From positions 744,001 to 808,000 of the forward strand of contig NZ_JAEPJQ010000002.1 in the NCBI RefSeq assembly GCF_016827605.1: a stretch of DNA of 64,000 nucleotides, written 5' to 3'. Position 1 is the first letter of the stretch, and each line of letters opens with the position of its first letter. The DNA comes from Hyunsoonleella ulvae (GTDB taxonomy: Bacteria > Bacteroidota > Bacteroidia > Flavobacteriales > Flavobacteriaceae). A program made the translations under genes and the position numbers. Below the pieces are notes generated by a model. The model saw only the letters and a program-made list of their open reading frames with translations, did not search any database and had not been told where the DNA came from. This document shows, piece after piece, positions 24,689-33,207 of the stretch.

Positions 24689-25429
24689 ATGATTTTACGA
24701 GCCGAAAATTTAATGAAGTCCTACAGTGGGCGAAAAGTAGTAAAAGATGTATCCTTGGAAGTAAAGCAAGGCGAAATTGTAGGACTGCTAGGTCCTAATG
24801 GCGCAGGAAAAACAACATCATTTTACATGATTGTAGGCTTGATAAAACCTAATGGTGGCCACATTTATTTAGATAATACCGAGATAACCAAGTACCCCAT
24901 GTACAAGCGTGCACAAAACGGTATTGGATATCTGGCACAAGAAGCCTCTGTATTTAGAAAATTGAGTATAGAAGATAATATTTTAAGCGTACTACAACTT
25001 ACCAAGCTCAGTAAGAAAGAGCAACGCATGAAAATGGAATCTTTAATAGAGGAGTTTGGCCTGGGCCACATCCGTAAAAACCGAGGCGATTTACTATCAG
25101 GAGGTGAACGTCGTCGTACTGAAATAGCAAGGGCTTTGGCAACCGACCCAAATTTCATCCTCTTAGACGAACCTTTTGCAGGTGTAGATCCCGTTGCCGT
25201 GGAAGATATTCAGCGGATCGTAGCACAACTTACCAAGAAAAATATAGGTATATTAATTACAGACCATAACGTACAGGAAACCCTAGCTATTACCGATAGA
25301 ACTTATTTAATGTTTGAAGGTAGTATACTTAAAGCTGGGGAACCAGAAGAATTGGCCAATGACGCCATGGTTAGAAAAGTATATCTTGGACAAAACTTTG
25401 AGCTTCGTAAGAAAAAAATAAGGGAATAA
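24689..25429 (+). CDS. lptB: LPS export ABC transporter ATPase LptB
   Basis: 246 residues, near the family's ~240. It is the cytoplasmic ATPase of LptB2FG, which pulls LPS from the inner membrane into the Lpt bridge. Motifs: Walker [16 protein letters not shown]-loop [15 protein letters not shown], signature [16 protein letters not shown], Walker [14 protein letters not shown] and switch-region [11 protein letters not shown]. The GERRR version of the signature is typical of LptB. The stop codon lies inside the stem of the terminator of the convergent GH5 gene. Confidence 0.96.
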   Translation: MILRAENLMKSYSGRKVVKDVSLEVKQGEIVGLLGPNGAGKTTSFYMIVGLIKPNGGHIYLDNTEITKYPMYKRAQNGIGYLAQEASVFRKLSIEDNILSVLQLTKLSKKEQRMKMESLIEEFGLGHIRKNRGDLLSGGERRRTEIARALATDPNFILLDEPFAGVDPVAVEDIQRIVAQLTKKNIGILITDHNVQETLAITDRTYLMFEGSILKAGEPEELANDAMVRKVYLGQNFELRKKKIRE

Positions 25430-25447
25430 CCCAAAAGGCTACTCCCT
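25412..25447 (-). terminator. Terminator of the GH5 gene, overlapping the lptB stop
   Basis: On the minus strand AGGGAGTAGCC and GGTTATTCCCT form an 11-bp stem with two G-U pairs around a 5-base loop, followed by TATTTTTTT. The plus strand has A-C mismatches at the same places, so it works mainly leftward. It covers the last codons of lptB. Confidence 0.75.
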
Positions 25448-25476
25448 AATCCATACTATTTTAGTTGTACGTATTT

Positions 25477-26586
25477 TTAATTTTTATTTGCTGCCGCATC
25501 AGCTAAAGATGGTAAATTCCATACCAGATTTCTTCTATCTAAAAGTTCAAAATCGCCACCATCATCCCATACTACTGGAACAATTCCTTTAGACAAACAA
25601 GATGCTACAAAATAATTGGCATGCTTCAAACGCTCTGCTTCAGTAGCTAATAAGCCTATACTTCCCCATTCTCCCATAACTACCGGGAAACCTTTGTCCA
25701 TAAAGTTAGCTTCTATCCTATTCATTAGAGCATCGATATCTGCTTTATCCTCATCAGACCCCCAATCGGGATCACTGGCATCCAATGCAAATCTAAAAGG
25801 TACATATGCATGTATAGAGATAATAACATTAGGATCATTATTAGGAATTACTAAATCATCCCAAGTTTTTTGTACTACAGAAGCCGCATAAGGGGCTATC
25901 ATCAATTTTCGCTTCTCATTATTTCCTCCAGTACCTCTTATCGCATCTACTGCGGTTTTATAAAAATCGTTTAACACTTCCCTTCCTTCTTCCGTACCAC
26001 CAGTCCATTGCTCAGGCGTATCCTTGTGCCTTGGTTCGTTTAATATTTCAAAAATTAAGTAATCGCTATAGTTTTTAAAACGATTAGCTATCTGTGTCCA
26101 AAGTGCACCTAACTGACTCTTTGCCGCATCAGCTTGCGCAAAAGTAGGAACAACCCACTTGTCATCATGATGCACATTAATTATTACATACATCCCCTTG
26201 TTTAATGCGTGTTCTATAATATTCTCTACACGCTCAAAATAACCAGATTCAACAGCAAAACTAGGAGCTTCTCCCATATCATACCCCCAAGTAACGGGTA
26301 ATCTTAGCGTTTTAAATCCACGATTAAAAACAGCATCAACAACGTTTGTACTTGGCAGTGGGTTTCCCCATGCGGTTTTATCCTTGCTACGTACATCAAA
26401 AGAGTTTCCAAAATTCCAACCAGGTCCCATATCGGCAACCAGTTGCGTAGGTGTAAGGTTTCTTATTCCCCCAACTTCTTCATCTTTAGGTTCTGGTTCA
26501 ATCTTTACAACTTCTCCATCATCATTGGATGTTGAACAACCTAATAGCACTAATCCTATGATTAGCATTAACCATTTATTTTTCAT
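25477..26586 (-). CDS. GH5-family glycoside hydrolase lipoprotein (endoglucanase-like)
   Basis: 369 residues from the ATG at 26586, which starts a lipoprotein signal (MLIIGLVLLGC). The acidic spacer after the cysteine resembles surface-export signals of Bacteroidota lipoproteins. The catalytic domain starts GPGWNFGNSFD, with NVHHDD, acid/base Glu184 in LIFEILNEPRH, ISIHAYVPF, and nucleophile Glu306 in VVMGEWGSIG, the GH5 (clan A) pattern. A likely activity is endo-beta-glucanase, possibly mannanase or xyloglucanase. No SusC/SusD pair is nearby, so it is a lone gene. Confidence 0.9.
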   Translation of the reverse strand: MKNKWLMLIIGLVLLGCSTSNDDGEVVKIEPEPKDEEVGGIRNLTPTQLVADMGPGWNFGNSFDVRSKDKTAWGNPLPSTNVVDAVFNRGFKTLRLPVTWGYDMGEAPSFAVESGYFERVENIIEHALNKGMYVIINVHHDDKWVVPTFAQADAAKSQLGALWTQIANRFKNYSDYLIFEILNEPRHKDTPEQWTGGTEEGREVLNDFYKTAVDAIRGTGGNNEKRKLMIAPYAASVVQKTWDDLVIPNNDPNVIISIHAYVPFRFALDASDPDWGSDEDKADIDALMNRIEANFMDKGFPVVMGEWGSIGLLATEAERLKHANYFVASCLSKGIVPVVWDDGGDFELLDRRNLVWNLPSLADAAANKN

Positions 26587-26605
26587 AATTAGAAACATTT
26601 TTTAT

Positions 26606-26613
26606 CAAAAATA
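26606..26613 (-). promoter_or_regulatory. Possible GH5 gene -7 element
   Basis: The minus strand reads TATTTTTG, matching TAnnTTTG, 20 bases upstream of the chosen ATG. The motif is low in information in this AT-rich spacer. It supports the downstream ATG over the one at 26598. Confidence 0.4.
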
Positions 26614-26702
26614 ATACGTTAAATCGAAAAATATTGTGACAAATCAAGCATTCGATGTAAATCTTGTACAAAACAGATAAGCTTTACACCGTAAACACAT
26701 TA

Positions 26703-27584
26703 TTATGTTTTTTTTAAGAAAAGGAATTTAAATATTTTAACTAAAAGTACAGCAATAGCACCTGCCAATAAACCAATTATAAACTCAGTTATTATACTAG
26801 GAATTTTATACCCATCTGTAATATGATGAATAGCTTCTATGTTGTGAACAAAAATGCCTCCAGCAACCAGAATAAGTGCTATGGTACCAATTACCGCCAA
26901 ACTCTTAATAACAACTGGTAAAGCACGAATTAAAAAGTTCCCTATATAAGTTAATACTCCTTTTTCATTACCAAGTTTTACCAATCTACAACCAAAATCG
27001 TCCATTCTAACAATTAAGGCAACAATACCATAAACTCCAACAGTGGCAATAACGCATACTATAGAAACCACTAATATTTGAAATAAAATTGGCTTTTCTA
27101 ATACAGTACCCAAAGCTATTATTACTATTTCTACTGATAGGATAAAATCGGTAAATATGGCTGATTTTATTTTCTTCTTTTCTGCTATTTTTTGCTCTTC
27201 TTGGGTTAAAGCTTTATCTGCATAAACCCTATGCTCTGTATTATGACTTTTATGAAAAAAGAATTCATATATTTTCTCTACACCTTCGTAAGCCAAATAT
27301 AAGCCTCCTAAAACCAATGCCGCTACAATAGCTATTGGTGCAAAAGCACTCAATAAGAATGCTATTGGCAGGATAATTAATTTATTTAGTGCTGATCCCT
27401 TAGTAATTGCCCAAAGTACAGGCAACTCTCTAGACGACACAAAGCCAGTAGCTTTTTCAGCATTTACAGCCAAATCGTCCCCTAAAATCCCCGCAGTTTT
27501 TTTAGTAGAAATTTTACTCATTGCTACTACATCATCCATAAGAACAGCAATATCATCTAACAACGCAAAAAAACCAGAAGCCAT
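26703..27584 (-). CDS. DUF808 (YedI-like) inner-membrane protein
   Basis: 293 residues. The DUF808 start is unmistakable (GFFALLDDIAVLMDDVVAMS, then KTAGILGDDLAVNAEKATGF). Several membrane helices follow (LIILPIAFLLSAFAPIAIVA and others), with a charged central loop (KALTQEEQKIAEKKKIKSA). The family includes E. coli YedI; the function is unknown. The next gene, pssA, ends five bases upstream in the same direction, so the two are likely co-transcribed. Confidence 0.9.
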   Translation of the reverse strand: MASGFFALLDDIAVLMDDVVAMSKISTKKTAGILGDDLAVNAEKATGFVSSRELPVLWAITKGSALNKLIILPIAFLLSAFAPIAIVAALVLGGLYLAYEGVEKIYEFFFHKSHNTEHRVYADKALTQEEQKIAEKKKIKSAIFTDFILSVEIVIIALGTVLEKPILFQILVVSIVCVIATVGVYGIVALIVRMDDFGCRLVKLGNEKGVLTYIGNFLIRALPVVIKSLAVIGTIALILVAGGIFVHNIEAIHHITDGYKIPSIITEFIIGLLAGAIAVLLVKIFKFLFLKKT

Positions 27585-27589
27585 AAATT

Positions 27590-28315
27590 TTATTTAGAAG
27601 TTGTATTGTCTAAAATAGACATAAGAATATATAGAATAATAATTACTGGTATTGCTGCAAAGTGAAGCACAATTAACAATACCAAACAAAGCATAATAAA
27701 TATGTAACGTGTTGCATTATTCTTAAAATTGTAATTTTTAAACTTTAATGCAAACAACTTCACTCCAGAGTTTAGTAGCCAACAACTTAAAACTGTTACA
27801 GCTATTAAAAACCATTTGTTTAAAATAATGGCATTTATAGCATCACTATCCTGAAATTCCAAAATTAAAGGAAAAGACAACACCAATAGTGCATTAGCAG
27901 GAGTTGGTAAACCTTTAAAAAACGTTTGCTGCTCTGTATCTACATTAAATTTAGCTAATCTGTATGCTGAAGCTAGGGTAATGGAAAGACCTAAAAGCGG
28001 AAAAAAGGGAATTTCAAAACCACTGGACAAATCAGCTTCTCCCCAGTCAGATTCCTCCAATTCCAAAAGCTTAAACATTACCAGACCTGGCACCAAACCA
28101 CTAGTAACTACATCTGCCAAAGAGTCTAGTTGTAAGCCCAATTCGCTTTGCACATTAAGTTGTCTTGCGGCGAAACCATCAAAAAAATCAAAAAATATGC
28201 CTAAAAAAACAAATAGTGCTCCATATACTAGATTGTTATTCACAACAAATAGAACAGCAATACTACCGCATAATAAATTTAAAAGGGTAAGCGCATTAGG
28301 TATGTATTGCTTCAT
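27590..28315 (-). CDS. pssA: CDP-diacylglycerol-serine O-phosphatidyltransferase
   Basis: 242 residues from the ATG at 28315 (MKQYIPNALTLLNLLCGS); an earlier in-frame start would add 17 residues before this conserved N-terminus. It makes phosphatidylserine, the precursor of phosphatidylethanolamine, in the inner membrane. The CDP-alcohol motif is complete: DGFAARQ, then G eight residues on, then LDSLADVV. Six or more membrane helices follow. AATCTTTG on the minus strand (28364-28371) is a near-match promoter. It precedes the DUF808 gene. Confidence 0.92.
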   Translation of the reverse strand: MKQYIPNALTLLNLLCGSIAVLFVVNNNLVYGALFVFLGIFFDFFDGFAARQLNVQSELGLQLDSLADVVTSGLVPGLVMFKLLELEESDWGEADLSSGFEIPFFPLLGLSITLASAYRLAKFNVDTEQQTFFKGLPTPANALLVLSFPLILEFQDSDAINAIILNKWFLIAVTVLSCWLLNSGVKLFALKFKNYNFKNNATRYIFIMLCLVLLIVLHFAAIPVIIILYILMSILDNTTSK

Positions 28316-28492
28316 GGAAAAAGAAATATTTTGGTAAAAATAATAAACTATTAGTGTTACTCGCAAAGATTAAATAATATCTATTAAGATATTGTATACT
28401 AATGCAACAAATATGAGACTTTGACGTTATAGGAAAGCATTTAAACATACCTTTTTCATAAGCATATTTTATGATAAAACTGGTATAATGTG

Positions 28493-28500
28493 CATCTTTG
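28493..28500 (+). promoter_or_regulatory. Possible -7 element (CATCTTTG) of the PorV-like gene
   Basis: One base off TAnnTTTG. If used, transcription starts near 28507, downstream of the ATG at 28488. Translation would then begin at the TTG at 28515, which also gives the better signal peptide. Confidence 0.35.
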
Positions 28501-28514
28501 TAAAAAAATTGCGA

Positions 28515-29585
28515 TTGAAACAACATATTACTGTACTATTTAGCTTAATAGCCATAACTATTTCTAGTCAAACCGTTAGAAAATATTCTAATGAGTTTAT
28601 GAATATTGGTGTTGACGCTGCTGCTTTAGGTATGAGTAGTGCTGTTACTGCGCATTCTTCTGATGTAAACTCTGGGTATTGGAACCCAGCAGGTTTAGTA
28701 AACCTAGAAGACAATCAATTAGCACTAATGCATTCCAGTTATTTTGCCAATATAGCTAATTATGATTATGCCGGTTTTGCCATGCCACTAGATAATAGAA
28801 GTGCTGTTGGTATTTCACTAATACGCTTTGCTGTGGATGACATTTTAAACACAACACAGCTTATTGACGAACAAGGTAATATTAACTATGACAGGATTAG
28901 CCTGTTTTCAACAGCAGATTATGGACTTACGTTTTCTTATGCAAGAAAATTGCCTATACAAGGTTTAAACTATGGTGTAAATGCCAAAGTAATTCGCAGA
29001 ATTATTGGTGATTTTGCATCGTCTTGGGGATTTGGTTTAGATGCTGGTATACAATTTGAGACAAAAAACAATTGGAAATTTGGAGTGATGGCAAGGGATA
29101 TCACTACTACATTTAATGCTTGGGCGATTGATGAAGCACAATTTGCCACAGTAAGAGATGCTGTAGAAGGACAAAACCAAGAACTACCTGAGACAACCGA
29201 AATTACTATCCCTAAGCTACAAATAGGTGTTTCTAAATTAATGACATTTCATTACGATTATACCCTTCTGGCCTCTGCAAACTTAAACGTTCGTTTTGAA
29301 GAAAATAATGATATTTTCTCATCATCTTTTGCTAGTATAAATCCAGCCTTAGGTTTTGAATTTGGATATGTTGATATGGTGTATCTTCGTGGTGGTGTTG
29401 GTAATTTCCAAAACGAATTACAAATTGACAACACTGAACAATTAAGCTTTCAACCAAGTTTTGGTGTAGGTTTTAAATACAACGGAGTTCAAATAGATTA
29501 TGCATTTACTGATATTGGCGATCAAAGTATTGCGCTTTACTCAAATGTATTTTCTTTAAAGCTTGATTTTAGTATCTTTAGATAA
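28515..29585 (+). CDS. PorV/PorQ-family outer-membrane protein
   Basis: About 356 residues from TTG at 28515, giving a signal peptide (MKQHITVLFSLIAITISSQ); the ATG at 28488 would add nine residues with three Lys/Arg. The PorV/PorQ (FadL-like) pattern is clear: FMNIGVDAAALGMSSAVTAH, then VNSGYWNPAGLVNL, then repeated amphipathic strands to the end (FSLKLDFSIF). PorV and PorQ serve the type IX system, PorV as a shuttle for sorting-domain proteins. This is a paralogue whose exact role is unknown. It overlaps the DUF4105 gene by one base. Confidence 0.8.
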   Translation: MKQHITVLFSLIAITISSQTVRKYSNEFMNIGVDAAALGMSSAVTAHSSDVNSGYWNPAGLVNLEDNQLALMHSSYFANIANYDYAGFAMPLDNRSAVGISLIRFAVDDILNTTQLIDEQGNINYDRISLFSTADYGLTFSYARKLPIQGLNYGVNAKVIRRIIGDFASSWGFGLDAGIQFETKNNWKFGVMARDITTTFNAWAIDEAQFATVRDAVEGQNQELPETTEITIPKLQIGVSKLMTFHYDYTLLASANLNVRFEENNDIFSSSFASINPALGFEFGYVDMVYLRGGVGNFQNELQIDNTEQLSFQPSFGVGFKYNGVQIDYAFTDIGDQSIALYSNVFSLKLDFSIFR

Positions 29586-30745
29586 TGCGATGTTATTTTA
29601 TATTTGTTACCTGCTTGTTTTTCTTAATTCTTCCCGCCCAAGAACTTTCAGAAAATGCTAAAATTAGTGTTCTTACTATAGGACCAGGCGCTTCATTAAA
29701 TGATGCATTTGGCCATAGTGCATTTAGAATTCAAGATGACACTAAAGGTTTTGATTTAGTATTTAATTATGGCGTTTACGATTTCGAGGCTCCAAATTTT
29801 ATACTAAAGTTTGCTCAAGGAAAACTAAACTACTTGATTGGATTAAATCGATTTGATGTTTTTTACAGAGCCTACACTATTGCTAATAGAAGCATTAAGC
29901 AGCAAACCCTAAATTTAACTTACGCAGAAAAACAGAAACTCTTTGGTTATCTTATTGAAAATTATAAACCAGAAAACAGAAAGTATTTATATGATTTTCT
30001 ATTTGATAATTGTGCCACTAAAATTAAAGATGTAACAAATGTAGCTTGCAATAATACCATACAATACAACATCCCCAAAAATTATAAGGAAGCAACTTTC
30101 CGGACATTAATTCAAGAAAATTTAAATAGAAACTCATGGGGAAGTCTTGGAATAGATATAGCCTTAGGTGCAGTAATTGACCGTAAAGCTACTCCTGAAC
30201 AGCATATGTTCCTACCCAAAAACATATATGCTTTTTTTGAAAATGCTACAAAATTTGATGGTAATACGCCTTTGATTAAAAACAATAAGGTATTATTTAA
30301 AAACAAAACTCAAGATGCAACATTAAACTTTTTCTTTAGCCCCTTGTTTATTTTTGGATTATTGGGATTACTCATCATTTTTATTACTTACAAAGACTAT
30401 AAAAAACATAGACGTACAAAAATATTGGACATAGCCCTTTTCGCTTTAACTGGTTTGGCTGGTGTATTTATTTTGTTATTGTGGTTTGCCACAGATCATC
30501 AAACTACCCATAACAACTATAACCTTCTGTGGGTATGCCCTTTAAATCTTATTGTGCTGCATCAAGTATTTAAACATAAAATGAGTACCTGGTTTAATAA
30601 GTATTTAAAGTTTCTGTTTATTTTACTTTGTTTAATGATTTTCCATTGGGTTACTGGAGTCCAAGTTTTTGCAATAGGTTTAATTCCCTTATTAATTGCA
30701 ATGTTTATTAGGTATGCTTACTTAATTAAATACTCTAAAGCCTAA
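29585..30745 (+). CDS. DUF4105 (Lnb-like periplasmic) membrane protein
   Basis: 386 residues. A signal peptide (MRCYFIFVTCLFFLILPA) precedes the DUF4105 domain (ISVLTIGPGASLNDAFGHSA, then FNYGVYDFEAPNFILKFAQG, then DFLFDNCATKIKD), which has conserved His and Cys residues of a papain-like fold. The C-terminal third has about four membrane helices. The family is linked to Lnb, an apolipoprotein N-acyltransferase-type enzyme, but that role is not established here. Its ATG overlaps the TAA of the PorV-like gene, so the two are coupled and probably act together at the envelope. Confidence 0.8.
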   Translation: MRCYFIFVTCLFFLILPAQELSENAKISVLTIGPGASLNDAFGHSAFRIQDDTKGFDLVFNYGVYDFEAPNFILKFAQGKLNYLIGLNRFDVFYRAYTIANRSIKQQTLNLTYAEKQKLFGYLIENYKPENRKYLYDFLFDNCATKIKDVTNVACNNTIQYNIPKNYKEATFRTLIQENLNRNSWGSLGIDIALGAVIDRKATPEQHMFLPKNIYAFFENATKFDGNTPLIKNNKVLFKNKTQDATLNFFFSPLFIFGLLGLLIIFITYKDYKKHRRTKILDIALFALTGLAGVFILLLWFATDHQTTHNNYNLLWVCPLNLIVLHQVFKHKMSTWFNKYLKFLFILLCLMIFHWVTGVQVFAIGLIPLLIAMFIRYAYLIKYSKA

Positions 30746-30750
30746 TTAGT

Positions 30751-32142
30751 TTACTGGCCCCTGAAGAAAATAACGGTACTTAATGTTTTTAATAAAATAT
30801 TTACGTCTAGCACAAAACTTCTATGCTTGATGTAAAACAGGTCATACTGAAGCTTAAGTAAGCTATCATCGACCGATGAGCCATATCTGGTTTTTACCTG
30901 TGCCCACCCAGTTAAGCCTGGTTTAACAATATGGCGAGTTTCATAAAATGGAAGTATTTGTGATAATTCCCTAACAAAATGTGGACGTTCAGGCCTAGGT
31001 CCAATTAAACTCATCTCACCTTTTAAGACATTGATAAATTGTGGTATCTCATCTATTCTGGTGTTTCTCATAAATCTACCAAAAGGTGTTATTCTGGCAT
31101 CATTTTTTTTAGCCCATACAGCTCCATTTTTTTCTGCATCAATAATCATGGTTCTATACTTAATTATACTAAATAGATTTCCATTTTTACCAATACGTTC
31201 TTGGGTGTAAAATAATGGGCCTCTATTGGCAATTAAATTCCCCATCAAGACTAAAGGTACAAACAACAGTCCTATAACAATACCCATTATTCCAATCAAA
31301 ATATCAAAAAAACGATGGAAGAATAAATACATTTTATTTTGATTACTACGACTAAAAGGGAAGTATTTGTAAAAATCTTTTCCTACAAACTGTACTGGAA
31401 TGCGTTGTGTTAACTCTTCATATACTTGCGTGTATTCCTTAATTGGTAATCCGCCCTCTAAAAGCGTGATTAAATCTGTATAAATTTCAGGAGTTATGTT
31501 TTCTGAATTATAGCTCGCAACTACAATTTCAGAAATATTTTCTTCTCTAACTATCTGATAAATTTGTTTGGGATGGTATTCCCTTAAGCCTTTAAATTTA
31601 ACTTTTTCACTTCTCTCTATTTCGCAATTTATAAAACCAACTATTTTGTAATTAGGATCAGCATGATTAAAGGTTTTTAAAATGGTAGTTATGTTTGATG
31701 TTTCTCCTACCAATAATGCTTTTTTATAGAATCTTGGAGAGGTTATAAAGTTTATATAAGCTAAACGCCAAATGAGAAGTGCTCCAAACATTGATAGAAA
31801 GAAGTATAATATTTGCAACCTGTTTTCTGGTAAAACAGGAGTAAAAAATGGTGTTAATAAATAAAACAACACAGTTATTGATGTTGTAAGCAAAATATTA
31901 ACCCATACTTTTTCGAGTTTACTGGACTTTTGTAAATCGTACAGCTCAAAAACAGAACCAAATACTGATATGTATACCACTAGGAGCAGTATCCATTTCC
32001 AGTTTTCTTTGGTAATGGAGAAGTAATCAAAATCAAATGAATTACCAACAATATAGAGTAATGCCAGAACTGCTACGATATCAAAAACCCTCAATAATAT
32101 CTTCCGCTCTGAAATATTAAAATGTATGCTGTTCTTAGGCAT
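30751..32142 (-). CDS. Polyprenyl-phosphate sugar-1-phosphate transferase (initiating enzyme)
   Basis: 463 residues. Four N-terminal membrane helices and a CoA-binding-like domain (~130-240) precede a fifth helix and the C-terminal bacterial sugar transferase domain: ERIGKNGNLFSIIKYRTM, RNTRIDEIPQFINVLKGEMS, LIGPRPERP and VKPGLTGWAQVKTRYG. This is the WcaJ/WbaP-type two-part layout of full length. It loads the first sugar phosphate on undecaprenyl phosphate to begin repeat-unit synthesis. It is the last gene of the leftward cluster and seems to have its own promoter. Confidence 0.93.
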   Translation of the reverse strand: MPKNSIHFNISERKILLRVFDIVAVLALLYIVGNSFDFDYFSITKENWKWILLLVVYISVFGSVFELYDLQKSSKLEKVWVNILLTTSITVLFYLLTPFFTPVLPENRLQILYFFLSMFGALLIWRLAYINFITSPRFYKKALLVGETSNITTILKTFNHADPNYKIVGFINCEIERSEKVKFKGLREYHPKQIYQIVREENISEIVVASYNSENITPEIYTDLITLLEGGLPIKEYTQVYEELTQRIPVQFVGKDFYKYFPFSRSNQNKMYLFFHRFFDILIGIMGIVIGLLFVPLVLMGNLIANRGPLFYTQERIGKNGNLFSIIKYRTMIIDAEKNGAVWAKKNDARITPFGRFMRNTRIDEIPQFINVLKGEMSLIGPRPERPHFVRELSQILPFYETRHIVKPGLTGWAQVKTRYGSSVDDSLLKLQYDLFYIKHRSFVLDVNILLKTLSTVIFFRGQ

Positions 32143-32166
32143 GATTAGAGAGAATTAATACCATAT

Positions 32167-32174
32167 CAAATATA
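32167..32174 (-). promoter_or_regulatory. -7 element (TATATTTG) of the sugar transferase gene
   Basis: The minus strand is an exact TAnnTTTG match 25 bases upstream of the ATG, inside the 51-base gap after the GT4 gene. It suggests the initiating transferase can be made independently of the long upstream operon. Confidence 0.45.
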
Positions 32175-32193
32175 GTAAGTATTTTGTTAAACG

Positions 32194-33207
32194 TTAAGAA
32201 AGAATTAACATCCACTGCTTTTTTACTATCTCCCAATCATAACCTTGAACTTTATCCCGGGCATTTGATACTATTTGCTGAGTTAAAAGTGGAGTATTCT
32301 TTAACTTTAATATGGCGTTTTTAAATTCCTCTACATTATTAGGTTTTACTAAAATCCCATCACTATTATTTTTAATTAGAAATGGTAAGCCCCCAACGTT
32401 AGTAGATACCACTGGTAAACCTAATGCCATGGCTTCAATAACACTAACTGGCGTATTATCTACATTTGTAGTGTTAATAAAAACATTAAAGTTTTCAGCT
32501 TTTTTATGCCATGCTTTTTTTGATAGTTTTCCTGTAAATTCTACATCTAAGTTTAATGATTTTGCTAAAGTTTTTACTTCGGACAAACTACCATCATTAT
32601 CAGGACCTACCATACACAAGCTCGCATTTAAATTTTCATCTCGTAAAGATTTTAGAATGTATACCGCTAATTTTGGATTGTATATTCTTGAGAAAGAGCG
32701 TACCCAGAGTAAACGTATGCTATCAAGGTTTCGTGTTTTAAATAGATATTTATCTATTTTAATAGTATTAGGAATGTATATTAAGTTTTGATATCCAGCT
32801 TCCTTAAAATAAGAGAGTAAAAATAAAGACGGAGCTATGTTAATATGTGCATTTTTAAAGATTTGTGCAGATTTTACAGGAGACTTTTTTAATCTTTTAT
32901 CTAAGTTTCCACCTCTTAGTATGGGTATATATCTAACTTTTAAAAATCTACACAACTGACTTATTATATATGCAAAATAAAAGTTAGAAGTACTATATAC
33001 ATCAATCAAAACATAATCTGCTTTTTTATAATGTTTAAAAACAGTCATAAACATATCCAAAAGCCTGAAATACTTATTAGTTTTTGAAGAACTTGTTATT
33101 ACATGATATCCACTATAACTCAAAAACCTTCCAAGGGTTTCTATCGAGGTTACTGTTTTACCAGAATGAGATAATTTATTTCCTATGTAGATTAAAGTTT
33201 TCTTCAC
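32194..33207 (-). CDS. Glycosyltransferase family 4
   Basis: 337 residues with a GT-B layout. The C-terminal nucleotide-sugar half is clear: LWVRSFSRIYNPKLAVYIL, then SLNLDVEFTGKLSKKAWHKK, then NTTNVDNTPVSVIEAMALGL followed by PVVSTNVGGLPFLI. It is a retaining enzyme adding one sugar to the lipid-linked repeat at the cytoplasmic face. Donor and acceptor cannot be inferred. It overlaps the preceding membrane-protein gene by four bases (ATGA), a sign of coupling. Confidence 0.88.
   Translation of the reverse strand: MKKTLIYIGNKLSHSGKTVTSIETLGRFLSYSGYHVITSSSKTNKYFRLLDMFMTVFKHYKKADYVLIDVYSTSNFYFAYIISQLCRFLKVRYIPILRGGNLDKRLKKSPVKSAQIFKNAHINIAPSLFLLSYFKEAGYQNLIYIPNTIKIDKYLFKTRNLDSIRLLWVRSFSRIYNPKLAVYILKSLRDENLNASLCMVGPDNDGSLSEVKTLAKSLNLDVEFTGKLSKKAWHKKAENFNVFINTTNVDNTPVSVIEAMALGLPVVSTNVGGLPFLIKNNSDGILVKPNNVEEFKNAILKLKNTPLLTQQIVSNARDKVQGYDWEIVKKQWMLILS

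Noticed and set aside
30112-30306. Minus-strand reading frame inside the DUF4105 gene
   Set aside because: It is antisense to a gene with clear family motifs and has no recognisable features of its own.
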